Below are positions 1-7,653 of a stretch of DNA of 10,767 nt, one piece after another (within the stretch, counting starts at the first letter, position 1; every line of letters starts with the position of its first letter). Both the position numbers and the translations under genes were made by a program. Origin of the DNA: Cephalothrix spiralis (taxonomy: Eukaryota; Nemertea; Palaeonemertea; Archinemertea; Cephalotrichidae); assembly GCA_032353305.1 (NCBI GenBank), contig JAUCNG010393589.1, positions 1 through 10,767 on the forward strand, in the 5' to 3' direction. A model generated the notes under the pieces. That model worked only from the letters and a program-made list of their open reading frames with translations. It did not search any database and was not told the DNA's origin.

Positions 1-37
1 CACACATCCACACATCCATCCAACGCGCGATAGCATA

Positions 38-70
38 AGCTCACATTTGGTACTTCGTACCAAGTGAGCT
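38..70. repeat. Hairpin at the window start
   Basis: AGCTCAC and TTGGTAC pair with GTACCAA and GTGAGCT around a TTC loop, with a two-base bulge in the left arm. It follows a CACACATCC-type simple repeat at 1-21. It could be the end of a repeat element that begins outside the window. Confidence 0.7.
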
Positions 71-110
71 AAAAATCCACTTTAATTGTAACTAGAAGTT
101 ATTTTTTACT

Positions 111-377
111 GGTCTAGCAATAAATGGGGTCAAGAAAGTAAGTATTAAATTACTGTGCTTACAATATTGTATACATTATTGTACTGGTCAGGATAAGTCT
201 CCGCAGGAAGCGCATTCAGTAAAATAATATGGTAATTGTATTTCTATGTCTTTTCCCGTCAATACTTATCTTGGAGATCTATCAAGAGGAGACTCATATT
301 TCATCCCATTTCTATCAAGGTTTGTTTACAGGTCTAGCAATAAATGGGGTCAAGAAAGTAAGTATTAAATTACTGTG
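111..377 (+). repeat. 47 bp perfect direct repeat, two copies 220 bp apart
   Basis: Copies at 111-157 and 331-377 are identical over 47 bases, starting GGTCTAGCAATAAATGGGGT and ending ATTACTGTG. Both contain GTAAGT, a donor-like word. Beyond the copies only ACAATATT recurs, with a small offset. The 173 bases between them do not look repeated. Perfect identity in drifting non-coding DNA suggests a recent duplication or gene conversion. Confidence 0.9.
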
Positions 378-1200
378 TTGCGTACAATATTTAATTTAGG
401 ACTTTTCATTAACGTCAAGTTCCAAGTAGTAATTTAAGTAGGAAATTCAATAACATTTATTAAGGTACCTGGGTTTTAGCAAATCATAGCCATTGCCAAC
501 GAAAAGATTCTGAACTCGAATCAACAACACCGTAGAATTAAGATACCATTTTTAACGAACCGGAAATTATTCTCCTTCGCAAAAGTGCACTTTTTCCCCA
601 TTAGGACAAAATGCTTTCTATCGAAAGTGGGATCCCACTTTGCATCTATTTTTACGATACATTCTGAATTGAGAAGCATAATCTTTCGCCGTTTCAGCGA
701 GGAAATTTTCATTCAATTCTCAGATAACATGATTCAGTAAATATGGTAGCTGATTTCATAAATATTCAATCATAAATCTATATTCCTGACTTGTGAAACG
801 ACCCCTAACACTAACAAGACGACTACATATTACAGATGGACATAAGTGGTTAGTTGGGAGATAGGCACCATTAAAATCCATTCAAACATGTTCAAACCAT
901 AGTTCAAACACATATATGGATTACGGATCTCTTAATTGTCTCATGTTGGAAAGCAGTCTGCTGGAGACCTACTGGCTTATTGAAGAGCATAATTAGGATG
1001 GTGTAGGGTTAGATACCGGAGATAACTCAGTAATTGAGTCGCTTTGGTCAAAATTTTCAATCTGCATAAATTAGAATATATTACCTTTCTAATGATACAG
1101 ACATCACATTCCTACTCAAAGTATCTACGAAGATATGTAACATTTTCTTAGCATATAGGCACAATGCGATGCTTTGTCACTGTTTCATAAAATCAAGTTC
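378..1200. other. Non-coding stretch, nothing supported
   Basis: AT-rich sequence with short frames only; the 63-codon minus-strand frame at 521-712 has no recognisable features. No RNA gene, no convincing splice-bounded exon and no strong repeat seen. Confidence 0.6.
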
Positions 1201-1243
1201 TGCGTCATAAAATTCCGATGACGTCATAATTTCATGACGTAAT
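1201..1243. repeat. CRE-like palindrome cluster (TGACGTCA family)
   Basis: TGCGTCAT at 1201-1208, a perfect CRE in ATGACGTCAT at 1218-1227, and ATGACGTAAT at 1234-1243. ACGTCAT (1221-1227) and ATGACGT (1234-1240) also form an inverted repeat. CGTCATAAAATT and CGTCATAATTT recur directly about 19 bp apart. The pattern could bind CREB/ATF-type bZIP proteins. No gene lies nearby, and short-period duplication explains it equally well. Confidence 0.45.
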
Positions 1244-2240
1244 GAAAATCTATTGGGTTACAGTTTTTTCTGATTCGAAGACCTTACATATAGCATTATA
1301 CAAGCTCACTACAACTGTCAGTCACTTCTGGATGCGGTTCAATATCGCAATGCCTCATCTGAGGTGTATTTGCTTAATTGGATTTGATTACATGGGTTGC
1401 AAAGAGAAGATGCTGACTTACAATGCAAGAAGTTACAAGTGAAGGCCGATCACCTTTGCTGGGACAAAGACACATAAAAGGTCGTACTACACTTACGTCC
1501 CGAAACGACCGTGTCCAAAGGTAGCTGATGAGGAACTTCTTGTGTAGTCATGCCTCTGTTGAGGTTCTGCTTCCCTGTTTCTTTCACGTTTTTGTGAAAT
1601 TATTTGAAGTCTGTCACCCACATTGTGTTGCATCATCAAAGACCCACTCATGAGAAAATTCATTTAGTGCACATACGCCCTTCTTGCACCAAAAAATCGA
1701 TAATTATTAATAGCCACATTAAAAGATATAGATATACTTTGGTGTACAAAAGTCTGATCCGGGCGTTACATTACTCTAGTAAGACGACACTTCGCGTGTC
1801 AGAGAGCGATATCTAGAAACTGGTTATTTTGACTTCGTTGACTATTTATCGAAATATTTATTCCAGATGATTTCCCTGACTTTCGACATTTCAAAGGATA
1901 AAGAAGTCACACCCCTCGCAGGGACCGATGATCTGGGTTATCATGTTATTTTGTGTGTAACAAAAAAAATGCCCGAAAATACCCTAGAGCTATAATTCTA
2001 TTTTAATATGAAAACAAAGATGAAATCAATAAATGAAACCTAAATGTCTATATGTATATAAAGCTGAAACATGGCAATACACGAGAGAGAAACGCCTATT
2101 TATCAATTATTCATATTGAATTTTTATAAGAAATGAATATCTAAAACGAGATTATCAGAGAGATAATATACATTTATCAATCTATCTATGAAGATCCGTT
2201 TGATATTTGTGAAATATGGAACGGTGACAAAACTTAGAGG
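1244..2240. other. Non-coding stretch with a slightly GC-richer patch at 1440-1600
   Basis: The patch at 1440-1600 has two short coding-like frames broken by stops (TGA at 1440-1442, TAG near 1545), so no exon can be supported. A small hairpin GACAC-TTCGC-GTGTC lies at 1786-1800. The remainder, including 1950-2240, is AT-rich with no recognisable element. Confidence 0.5.
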
Positions 2241-2545
2241 GTTTGAAAATTTGCTTTAAAAAAGTGTGGCAAACATTACAAAATATACATGTATGTAGCA
2301 ACCCGGAGCAGCGATACAAGAGTTATGCATTAGTGTCCAGGATTGGTCATATTTTTTTCTGGTTCTGGTTTTTCTTCCAGAAATTCTGGAACCTTTCAGG
2401 AAGAATACCAGCATTTTTTAAATGCTGCTCAAAGATAAATACGTCAGTTTTCCAAAAAAAAAAATTTATTCTGAATATTTCCGGAACATTTTGGAAGCAG
2501 AAAATATATTTTTGAAAAATTCCAGAAATTCAGAAATGGAGTCGT
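2241..2545. repeat. Repetitive AT-rich sequence with TTCCAGAA words and short palindromes
   Basis: Contains TTCCAGAAATTCTGGAA (near 2376-2392), a GCATTTTTTAAATGC hairpin near 2411-2425, and an A-run near 2453-2464. The stretch 2479-2499 resembles 2945-2965 in direct orientation (17 of 21 bases), linking it to the flank of the neighbouring inverted-repeat element. Not coding. Confidence 0.45.
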
Positions 2546-2918
2546 ACAGTTCGTCCGTCAATTCCGGGTCACTGTCAGTTCCGGGTCAAAACATTTTTAA
2601 ATTGGTATAAATATCCAGATACTTGATATAAATTCTCGAAATTACATATAAACAACCAATAACCTGTGTAAGTTTTGTTAATTTCTGATATATTTTAGGC
2701 AGATAACAGATCCTTTTTCAATGACAACTTTCGGTGACTCGTTTACTTTCGTTTTCAATTCAAAACGTGATGCAAATTCGAATAATATTTTGAAATATGC
2801 CATTGTGTAGGTAAATATATTGTTTTCGACTGATATAAACAACAAGTGCCCTGTGGGTACTGTTTCCGATCTACAGGCAACGACATAAAAAGTGACCCGG
2901 AACTGACGGACGAACTGT
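2546..2918. mobile_element. Inverted-repeat element with 28 bp arms
   Basis: Arms 2546-2573 and 2891-2918 are reverse complements with one mismatch; the key words are AGTTCGTCCGTCAA and GACGGACGAACT. The left arm also contains a tandem of GTCAATTCCGGGTCA and GTCAGTTCCGGGTCA (about 2557-2587). The 317 bases between the arms have no coding capacity. Similarity continues weakly outside the arms (TTTCTGGAA words), so the true element may be larger. It may be a decayed MITE. Confidence 0.6.
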
Positions 2919-2965
2919 ATCTCTTGTTCTCAATGATAAAATATTTCTGGAAAATTTTAGAAGCA

Positions 2966-3999
2966 ATTAAAAATGTCTATAGAGTCAAATTTTACTTAGT
3001 TATTATCAACTATATCGTCCAAAGAGTTATGTTGAGTTACAAATATCATCATCTTTAAAAGTATATATTAACTGCCAAAATAAAGCAAATAACTATAAAA
3101 TTTATTAATGCCATGCCATAATATAGGGGAAGGAAATCAGGATAATATGTCCATGGTAGATTAGTTTCAAACTCCCGTGAAACAGCAACTTTAAGATAAT
3201 GTTTAAAAGTATGTTTGGAATATCATACAGTGGACAGTGCTATGCGAACCAAGCCATTTATTCAACATTACCAAACTGGGATAAAGGTCTACAATTTCAG
3301 ACTGTTGTTCACAGCAGCAATCAATTAACAGTACCTTGCAGCCAGTTGTATACATCCCATTTCTAGGGCCTGATCGAATCTATCTCTCGATCATTCTCTC
3401 ATGGATGAGTGAAAGGAAGAACCCCGGCTTCGGGATGAGTTGTATACCAAAAATGTTAAAAATTGATTTATCGGTTGTTCGCAGTGAATACCGTCAAATG
3501 CGTCAATGTCAATATTCTTTGATAATTAAAATTATGCAATCTCAACACAGATTTTGAGAATCCGAACAGTTTCATATACCGATAGTTCAGAGACAGGTTC
3601 AGGTCTAGTCCTGAAGCGTTAATTATTGGTAAGCATCTTAGATCGTACAACAAGTTGAATCGAGTTAGTGATGTCCACTCACTCAGGGACATAACAGGAG
3701 CTTGAATGCTTAATTATTGATTCATCATCTTCCTTTTAGTGTCATTAACAGTGTCCAAACTAAAGCCGCAAGTCATTCCACAACATGAATATTACTAGAC
3801 ACAAAGGTGTAGATTGCTTTTTTAATGTGTTTGGCGGAATAAGGTCCTTAATAGTAAAAAAGACATTGTTTTGAAAAAAACTGTAATTTTTGGCAAACAA
3901 AAGGGGGCGTGGTCCCTTCTCTCCAAGAATTTATACGCCCATGTTCACGACTGTAACATTTTGCATCGGTTCTATAACCAGTCTATGATAGCAGAACAT
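2966..3999. other. Non-coding stretch with minor repeats only
   Basis: Short frames at 3336-3557 (plus) and 3468-3692 (minus) overlap each other and show no domain or codon signal. A hairpin TTCAGG…CCTGAA lies at 3598-3615, and a loose direct repeat (GTTAATTATTG/CTTAATTATTG followed by CATCTT) lies at about 3611-3640 and 3702-3731. No RNA gene seen. Confidence 0.5.
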
Positions 4000-4564
4000 T
4001 GATGCCAAAATGATATGATAAAGTGAACGGCAAATAATCTCAATACCCTTGATTAGCACACTAAAATAGTACACAAAATAATAATCTCAAAACTAATGAC
4101 AAACTACTCTAGTAAACAAGAGATTAATATCTGTAATACTTTCAATGGAGATTACGGACGTAATCCCTTTTGGTACTTTGATATTAACTTGATGGGATAT
4201 GAAAATTCCCAGGAAAAGCCTATACTTTAGCATAGAAATGACAAACCTGAGTTGAGAGACTATTTCTGCCCCCAAGAAGTAAAAGAGACTTAACTCCATT
4301 TTATGAAATTTCACAGGAGAGCCGTTTATTGATTTGGATTTGTATTGAATGTATTAGGAAAGTGACAAATAAAGGGTCAAAAAACAATATTTGGAAATAA
4401 AATCAAACTCTGAAACTTAAGGATATGATAAAACATAGTATAATCAATGATATTATGCCATCAAAAGTTTTCCCGCCAAAATGGAGTTAAGTCTCTTTAC
4501 TTCGTGGGGGCAGATTTATGTACTATTTTAGTGTGGTCATTCACTTTATATCATTTTGGCATCA
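4000..4564. mobile_element. Two inverted, unequal copies of a MITE-like sequence
   Basis: Left copy about 4000-4302, right copy about 4478-4564, in opposite orientation. Matching blocks are 4265-4302 with 4478-4514 (AATGGAGTTAAGTCTC), 4057-4072 with 4520-4535 (GTACTATTTTAGTGTG, perfect), and 4000-4026 with 4540-4563 (ATCATTTTGGCATC). The right copy lacks the ~190 bases present at about 4073-4264 and a further ~30. The order and orientation fit one full-length and one internally deleted copy, or a foldback element with one deleted arm. Confidence 0.75.
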
Positions 4565-5096
4565 AAGTCAATATTTTGATTTGAAGAGGACTTTTATACA
4601 AAAAGGATATATTTGAAACAACATATATTTGGGACAAATAACATATGTAAGTACGTGTCAAATTTTTATAATTTTAGGAACTTAGTATTTTGACCTTTTT
4701 GTCTCAGACATTATTTTTCCATGTTGGGTTTACTTGACAAAGTAAGTGTTTAGACAGCTAGCCAAAGAAGTTTCGAAAGGAACATGGCTTTTTGAAAGAT
4801 CCTCACACCGAAAGGGCATATAATGGGCCACACAATAATAATATTCAGAATAGAACAACGTAACAGTACATTGATGTTTTTTCATTTTGACTATTTTAAG
4901 AGCATGCATAGATTTTATTAGTCTTCTAATAGACCCCATCGTGATACCCTCAAGGTATGGTGATGCTTTTCGTTTACTGCTTTATTGACTACGCATGCAG
5001 CTAAGTCTACATTTGGAAGAAATTAAACCCAGCTTCAAGGACAAATTTGCCTTGTCAACACACAAACAACAAAATTATAATCTGGAGACTAATCCT
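4565..5096. other. Non-coding stretch between two repeat elements
   Basis: AT-rich. A 69-codon minus-strand frame at 4730-4939 has no recognisable domain and is not preceded by a convincing splice acceptor in register with the acidic-protein gene. Nothing else supported. Confidence 0.5.
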
Positions 5097-5102
5097 TTTA
5101 TT
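5097..5102 (-). terminator. Nearest AATAAA poly(A) signal downstream of the gene
   Basis: TTTATT on the plus strand reads AATAAA on the minus strand. I found no AATAAA or ATTAAA on that strand between the stop codon at 5743 and this point. It lies just beyond the outer end of the foldback element, about 640 bases past the stop. If it is used with the 5743 stop, the whole inverted repeat would sit in the 3' UTR. The hexamer is common in AT-rich DNA, so the assignment is tentative. Confidence 0.3.
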
Positions 5103-5105
5103 TCA

Positions 5106-5136
5106 GGTTAGAAAATAATGGTCAAATTTTCTAACC
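5106..5136. repeat. Small hairpin at the left end of the foldback element
   Basis: An 11 bp perfect stem (5106-5116 with 5126-5136) and a 9-base loop. Its sequence is the element's own terminal GGTTAGAAAAT, so the left end carries a second, inverted copy of the terminus. This may be a sub-terminal repeat or a remnant of a nested insertion. Confidence 0.8.
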
Positions 5137-5270
5137 ACGGTGTTCCTAAACGTCTATCAAGTTTCATTTTGGGGCACAGCACTATTTTTTTGAAAAAATG
5201 ATAGCTGAGAACATACTATTTCCTAATATGGCTTTTTAAAAATAGCTTTACTGGCAAACTTTTTGAGATA

Positions 5271-5309
5271 TGCGCATGCGCGGTCAAGTTTAAGGGTTGC
5301 GCATGCGCA
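5271..5309. promoter_or_regulatory. Two NRF1-type GCGCATGCGC palindromes, left arm
   Basis: TGCGCATGCGCG at 5271-5282 and TGCGCATGCGCA at 5298-5309. Both fit the palindromic NRF1 (P3A2/erect-wing family) consensus YGCGCAYGCGCR. They are also strictly alternating purine-pyrimidine tracts that could adopt Z-DNA. They lie in otherwise AT-rich DNA, where such words are not expected by composition. Occupancy cannot be told from sequence. Confidence 0.6.
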
Positions 5310-5513
5310 AAACTAAAAGCTTTGTATCTCAATTTGTTAATTAGGTGCATGTTTCTATCTGTCCGTAATACCAATGTATAACCTATAACTAGCCGTTTTG
5401 AGATATAAGCAATTTCAATATACGTTTGTGTATTGCTTGTATCTCAAAACGGCTAGTTAAAGGTCATACGTTGGAAATACGGACAAATAGAAACATGCCC
5501 CTAATTTCAGTTT

Positions 5514-5552
5514 TGCGCATGCGCAACCCTAAAACTCGACCGCGCATGCGCA
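5514..5552. promoter_or_regulatory. Two NRF1-type GCGCATGCGC palindromes, right arm
   Basis: TGCGCATGCGCA at 5514-5525 and CGCGCATGCGCA at 5541-5552, mirror images of the left-arm pair with similar spacing. All four cores are intact although the surrounding arm sequence has diverged. The fixed core may reflect function in the element's life cycle, or the youth of the copy. Confidence 0.6.
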
Positions 5553-5742
5553 GTTAAGCTATTTTGTTAAGGCCATATCAGGTATCAGCTATCAATTCCC
5601 CAAAAAATATTTATGTACCGGTACCCCAAAATGAAACTTAATACACGTTTAGGGGGACACCTTGTAATCCTTCTTAAATAGTCGAAGACTTTTCTAACCT
5701 CAACTCGATACATTTAGTGATACCGTATGCTACAACGTGATC

Positions 5743-7653
5743 CTAGTCGAATAAGTCGATACTAACACTAACACTTATTATTACCTTAGGGGCATAATCG
5801 ATCACTTCTTTATTATTTTCAATTTCTTGGCCCTCTTTTCCATCGACAGTATCCTCATTACTAAATCCTTTGTCTTTCGTATCACTTTTACTAATTTCAG
5901 TTTCGTCACTATCAGAATCATTTCTATTTTTGTATTTTGTTTTATGTGTACCAAAACTTTCAAATTCAATTTCCGGTGACGACTCGGTCGAAGAAATGAC
6001 ATGCTCGAAGATTATCATGGGTGCTGAACAGGCAGACACCGGTGCCATTTCTTTACGTGCTATAGCAGACTCAAACGAAAATTCAAAACAATCCAACGGT
6101 TCGTTTTCATCTTCAAGAGTAATAAAGGGGTCAAAACCTTTGACCTCTCCTGCCGCAGAATCTGTCTCGGATAAGGACGCCGTCTCTGACGTAAGGGACA
6201 CTGTCTCCGAAGTAAGGTCTCCTGATTTGATGTCTAAACTTATCTCAGAAAGGTTATCTAATGATTTAGAAGATAAAGTCTCACAATTAATAACATACTC
6301 CGGAACAATTTCAACTTCCGGTTCATTCTTTGGAGTAGGGTCACTGTCCGAATCAGAACTACTGAGTGTGACGGATTTTGAAACAATATCCTTAATATCT
6401 CCAATAAAAGGTCGGCTCGTAGGGTTAGGTTCATCACTTTCATCCTCACTGTTTATTAGAAGATGCTTTGGCAATGGTTCCCATTCGGGTTCAGAATCAG
6501 ACAGTTCCTGCTTCCGTCCAATTGGAGGTTCGTGTTGCAATGAGGTATCACTCTCATCCTGCTCTAATAAATGTTTTGGCAATGGCTCCCATTCAGGTTC
6601 AGAATCAGTCAATTTCTCCTGAAGATCCTTCATATTGGCACTTCTCTCAGATTCATCATCATCATCACTGTGAACGAGGAGATGTTTCGGAAGTGGTTCC
6701 CAAGACGGTTCAGAGTCAGTATCAGACTGGAACTTATTTGTTGCTTTTGATCCCTCTGAGGATGTCTTCTCTGATTCTTCATCGCTCTGTACTAAAAGAT
6801 GCTTAGGCAGCGGCTCCCAAGCTGGTTCAGAGTCAGTATCAGACTGGACCTTATGTGTTGCTTTTGATCCCTCCGAGGTTGTCTTCTCTGATTCTTCATC
6901 GCTTTGCACTAAAAGATGTTTAGGTAACGGCTCCCAAGACGGCTCAGAGTCAGTATCAGAATGCTGCTTAGGTAAAAACTTGTTCACAACTTCAGACTTA
7001 GCAGCAGCTGTTTTCTCATTTCTTGGTTCTTTTCCATCAACAGCGGACTGCTCGGTTGGAGTTTTACATTCTTCCTCATCACTGTGCGAAAGCAGATGTT
7101 TTGGCAAAGGCTCCCAGGCGGGCTCCGAATCCGTATCAGACGTCTGCTTCTTTATTCCTTTGTTAGCTACTGCTGGATTTTCAATAACTGTATCTTGCGT
7201 ATCTTGGGATTCACTTTCATCACTTTGGACTAGGGGCTGTTTTGGGAGCGGTTCTTGCTCCCATTCTGGCTCCGAGTCAGACGAAGAGGCCACTTGATGT
7301 TCATCGACATTTTGAGCCTGGCTATTTGGTTTCGTAGATAAATCCGAATTTTGAGCCGAATTCTGAGGTGTATTCCAATCTAAACCTTGATGTTGCACTG
7401 GTTGAAAGTCCTGATTTGGCATTTGCACTGGTGGGAAGTCCTGATTAAACATCGGTTGAAAATCCTGATTTGGCATTGGCATCCCCTGATTCGGCATTGT
7501 TCCCGCCTTTTGCGGAGAACCAGTCGGCTTCCGCGCAGCCTCGACATGACGTTGTAAAAACGAAGGCGAGGCTGGTTTAACTTTCTCCTCAGGTGGCGGT
7601 TCGGTGGCCACAAAATCGGTAAACATTTGTTTACCTTTGCTGAAAAAGTTCAT
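5743..7653 (-). CDS. Acidic Ser/Asp/Glu-rich protein with seven W-E-P-L-P-K-H-L-L modules (large exon, family not recognised)
   Basis: Uninterrupted 636-codon frame, far longer than anything else in the window. The ATG has A at -3, and an in-frame TAG lies six bases upstream, so this start is the natural one if the exon is first. Residues 1-16 (FF, K, M-F, F-V pattern) could form a short amphipathic helix. Residues 53-87 hold four P/F-N-Q-D-F/G repeats. Residues 124-405 hold seven modules with W at 131, 180, 240, 279, 318, 355 and 391. Residues 430-500 are Ser/Thr/Glu-rich, including short T-S-E-T repeats. A single D-P-F lies at 508-510, in a more hydrophobic stretch (505-570) that may be a binding segment. 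There is no signal peptide or membrane span. Cys is rare and acidic residues dominate, so it is probably a cytosolic or nuclear disordered scaffold, heavily phosphorylated by CK2-like kinases (inference). Composition changes abruptly after K623, where AAG|GTAATA matches a splice donor; the last 13 residues may therefore be intron. Function unknown. Confidence 0.85.
   Translation of the reverse strand: MNFFSKGKQMFTDFVATEPPPEEKVKPASPSFLQRHVEAARKPTGSPQKAGTMPNQGMPMPNQDFQPMFNQDFPPVQMPNQDFQPVQHQGLDWNTPQNSAQNSDLSTKPNSQAQNVDEHQVASSSDSEPEWEQEPLPKQPLVQSDESESQDTQDTVIENPAVANKGIKKQTSDTDSEPAWEPLPKHLLSHSDEEECKTPTEQSAVDGKEPRNEKTAAAKSEVVNKFLPKQHSDTDSEPSWEPLPKHLLVQSDEESEKTTSEGSKATHKVQSDTDSEPAWEPLPKHLLVQSDEESEKTSSEGSKATNKFQSDTDSEPSWEPLPKHLLVHSDDDDESERSANMKDLQEKLTDSEPEWEPLPKHLLEQDESDTSLQHEPPIGRKQELSDSEPEWEPLPKHLLINSEDESDEPNPTSRPFIGDIKDIVSKSVTLSSSDSDSDPTPKNEPEVEIVPEYVINCETLSSKSLDNLSEISLDIKSGDLTSETVSLTSETASLSETDSAAGEVKGFDPFITLEDENEPLDCFEFSFESAIARKEMAPVSACSAPMIIFEHVISSTESSPEIEFESFGTHKTKYKNRNDSDSDETEISKSDTKDKGFSNEDTVDGKEGQEIENNKEVIDYAPKVIISVSVSIDLFD
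5779..5790 (-). other. Candidate 5' splice site near the 3' end of the open frame
   Basis: Read on the minus strand this is CCTAAG|GTAATA, with the intron beginning at 5784. AAG|GTAA agrees well with the eukaryotic donor consensus. It falls exactly where the protein changes from charged sequence (…V-I-D-Y-A-P-K) to a Val/Ile/Ser tail of 13 residues and then TAG. If it is used, the frame is an internal or first large exon and the true C-terminus lies in a later exon at lower coordinates, which I could not identify. A donor-like hexamer by chance is also possible. Confidence 0.4.
6439..7284 (-). repeat. Seven-copy protein module array, core W-E-P-L-P-K-H-L-L
   Basis: Spans residues 124-405 of the acidic protein. 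Each copy reads S-D-(T/S)-D-S-E-P-x-W-E-P-L-P-K-H-L-L followed by an acidic S-D-E-E-S-E-like block. Spacing between the Trp residues is 49, 60, 39, 39, 37 and 36. Copy 1 is the most diverged: it has Q-E inserted after W-E, and Q-P replaces H-L. The Leu-Leu pair of copies 2 to 7 is encoded CTG-CTT, CTT-TTA, CTT-TTA, CTC-CTC, TTA-TTA and CTT-CTA, so the DNA drifts while the residues stay. That is direct evidence of selection on the peptide. I do not recognise the motif. An array of identical short linear motifs in a disordered chain usually gives multivalent binding to one partner (inference). Confidence 0.9.
6727..6960 (-). repeat. Two near-identical 117 bp tandem units within the array
   Basis: Residues 232-270 and 271-309 are each 39 residues and differ at only a few positions (S/A before W, T/S, H/N, V/F). 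The matching DNA units are 6844-6960 and 6727-6843, and they are much closer to each other than to the other modules. This indicates a recent in-frame duplication, probably by unequal crossing-over or replication slippage. A third, partial unit starts at residue 310 and then diverges into an Asp run encoded by a short TCATCA-type microsatellite (about 6654-6668). The copy number is likely to vary between individuals. Confidence 0.85.
7393..7497 (-). repeat. N-terminal N-Q-D-F short repeats
   Basis: Residues 53-87 contain four units: M-P-N-Q-G-M-P, M-P-N-Q-D-F-Q-P, M-F-N-Q-D-F-P-P and M-P-N-Q-D-F-Q-P. The DNA shows the same short period (recurring TCCTGATT and GGCATT words on the plus strand). 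The stretch is rich in Pro, Gln, Asn and Phe with little charge, unlike the acidic array that follows. It may be a second, independent linear-motif cluster or a low-complexity linker; the sequence does not decide. Confidence 0.75.

Larger units (their letters stand above)
5106..5699. mobile_element. Foldback/MITE-like long inverted repeat (~594 bp)
   Basis: The outer ends are GGTTAGAAAA (5106-5115) and its reverse complement TTTTCTAACC (5690-5699). Further matching blocks run inward: 5139-5152 with 5646-5661, the TTTCATTTTGGGG word in both arms, TGATAGCTGA, the paired GCGCATGCGC palindromes, ATGTTTCTAT, and a 19 bp perfect stem 5387-5405 with 5440-5458 around a short centre near 5422. The left arm carries two small insertions (near 5251-5270 and 5315-5337). 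There is no coding capacity, so it would be non-autonomous. Flanking TCA on both sides (5103-5105 and 5700-5702) is a possible 3 bp target duplication. The right end lies 44 bases from the stop codon of the acidic-protein gene. Confidence 0.85.

Noticed and set aside
508-530. CTCGAATCAAC as a tRNA T-arm remnant
   Set aside because: No matching acceptor or anticodon arms upstream.
1440-1550. Possible exon in the GC-richer patch
   Set aside because: Two frames look locally coding-like but are interrupted by stops, and I could not place both splice sites. No family resemblance.
3336-3450. GTATACATCCCAT and GGGATGAGTTGTATAC as ends of a small element
   Set aside because: The pairing needs gaps and extends under ten consecutive bases; it is too weak to call.
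5870-6622. 250-codon plus-strand open frame opposite the acidic-protein gene
   Set aside because: It is the antisense shadow of Ser/Asp/Glu-rich coding sequence, whose complement has few stops. Its Ser-rich content mirrors the sense codons, and the repeat conservation follows the minus-strand frame.
6468-7297. Further plus-strand frames (6468-6806, 6980-7297) within the repeat array
   Set aside because: Same antisense effect. They break between repeat units, and their periodicity is imposed by the sense repeats.
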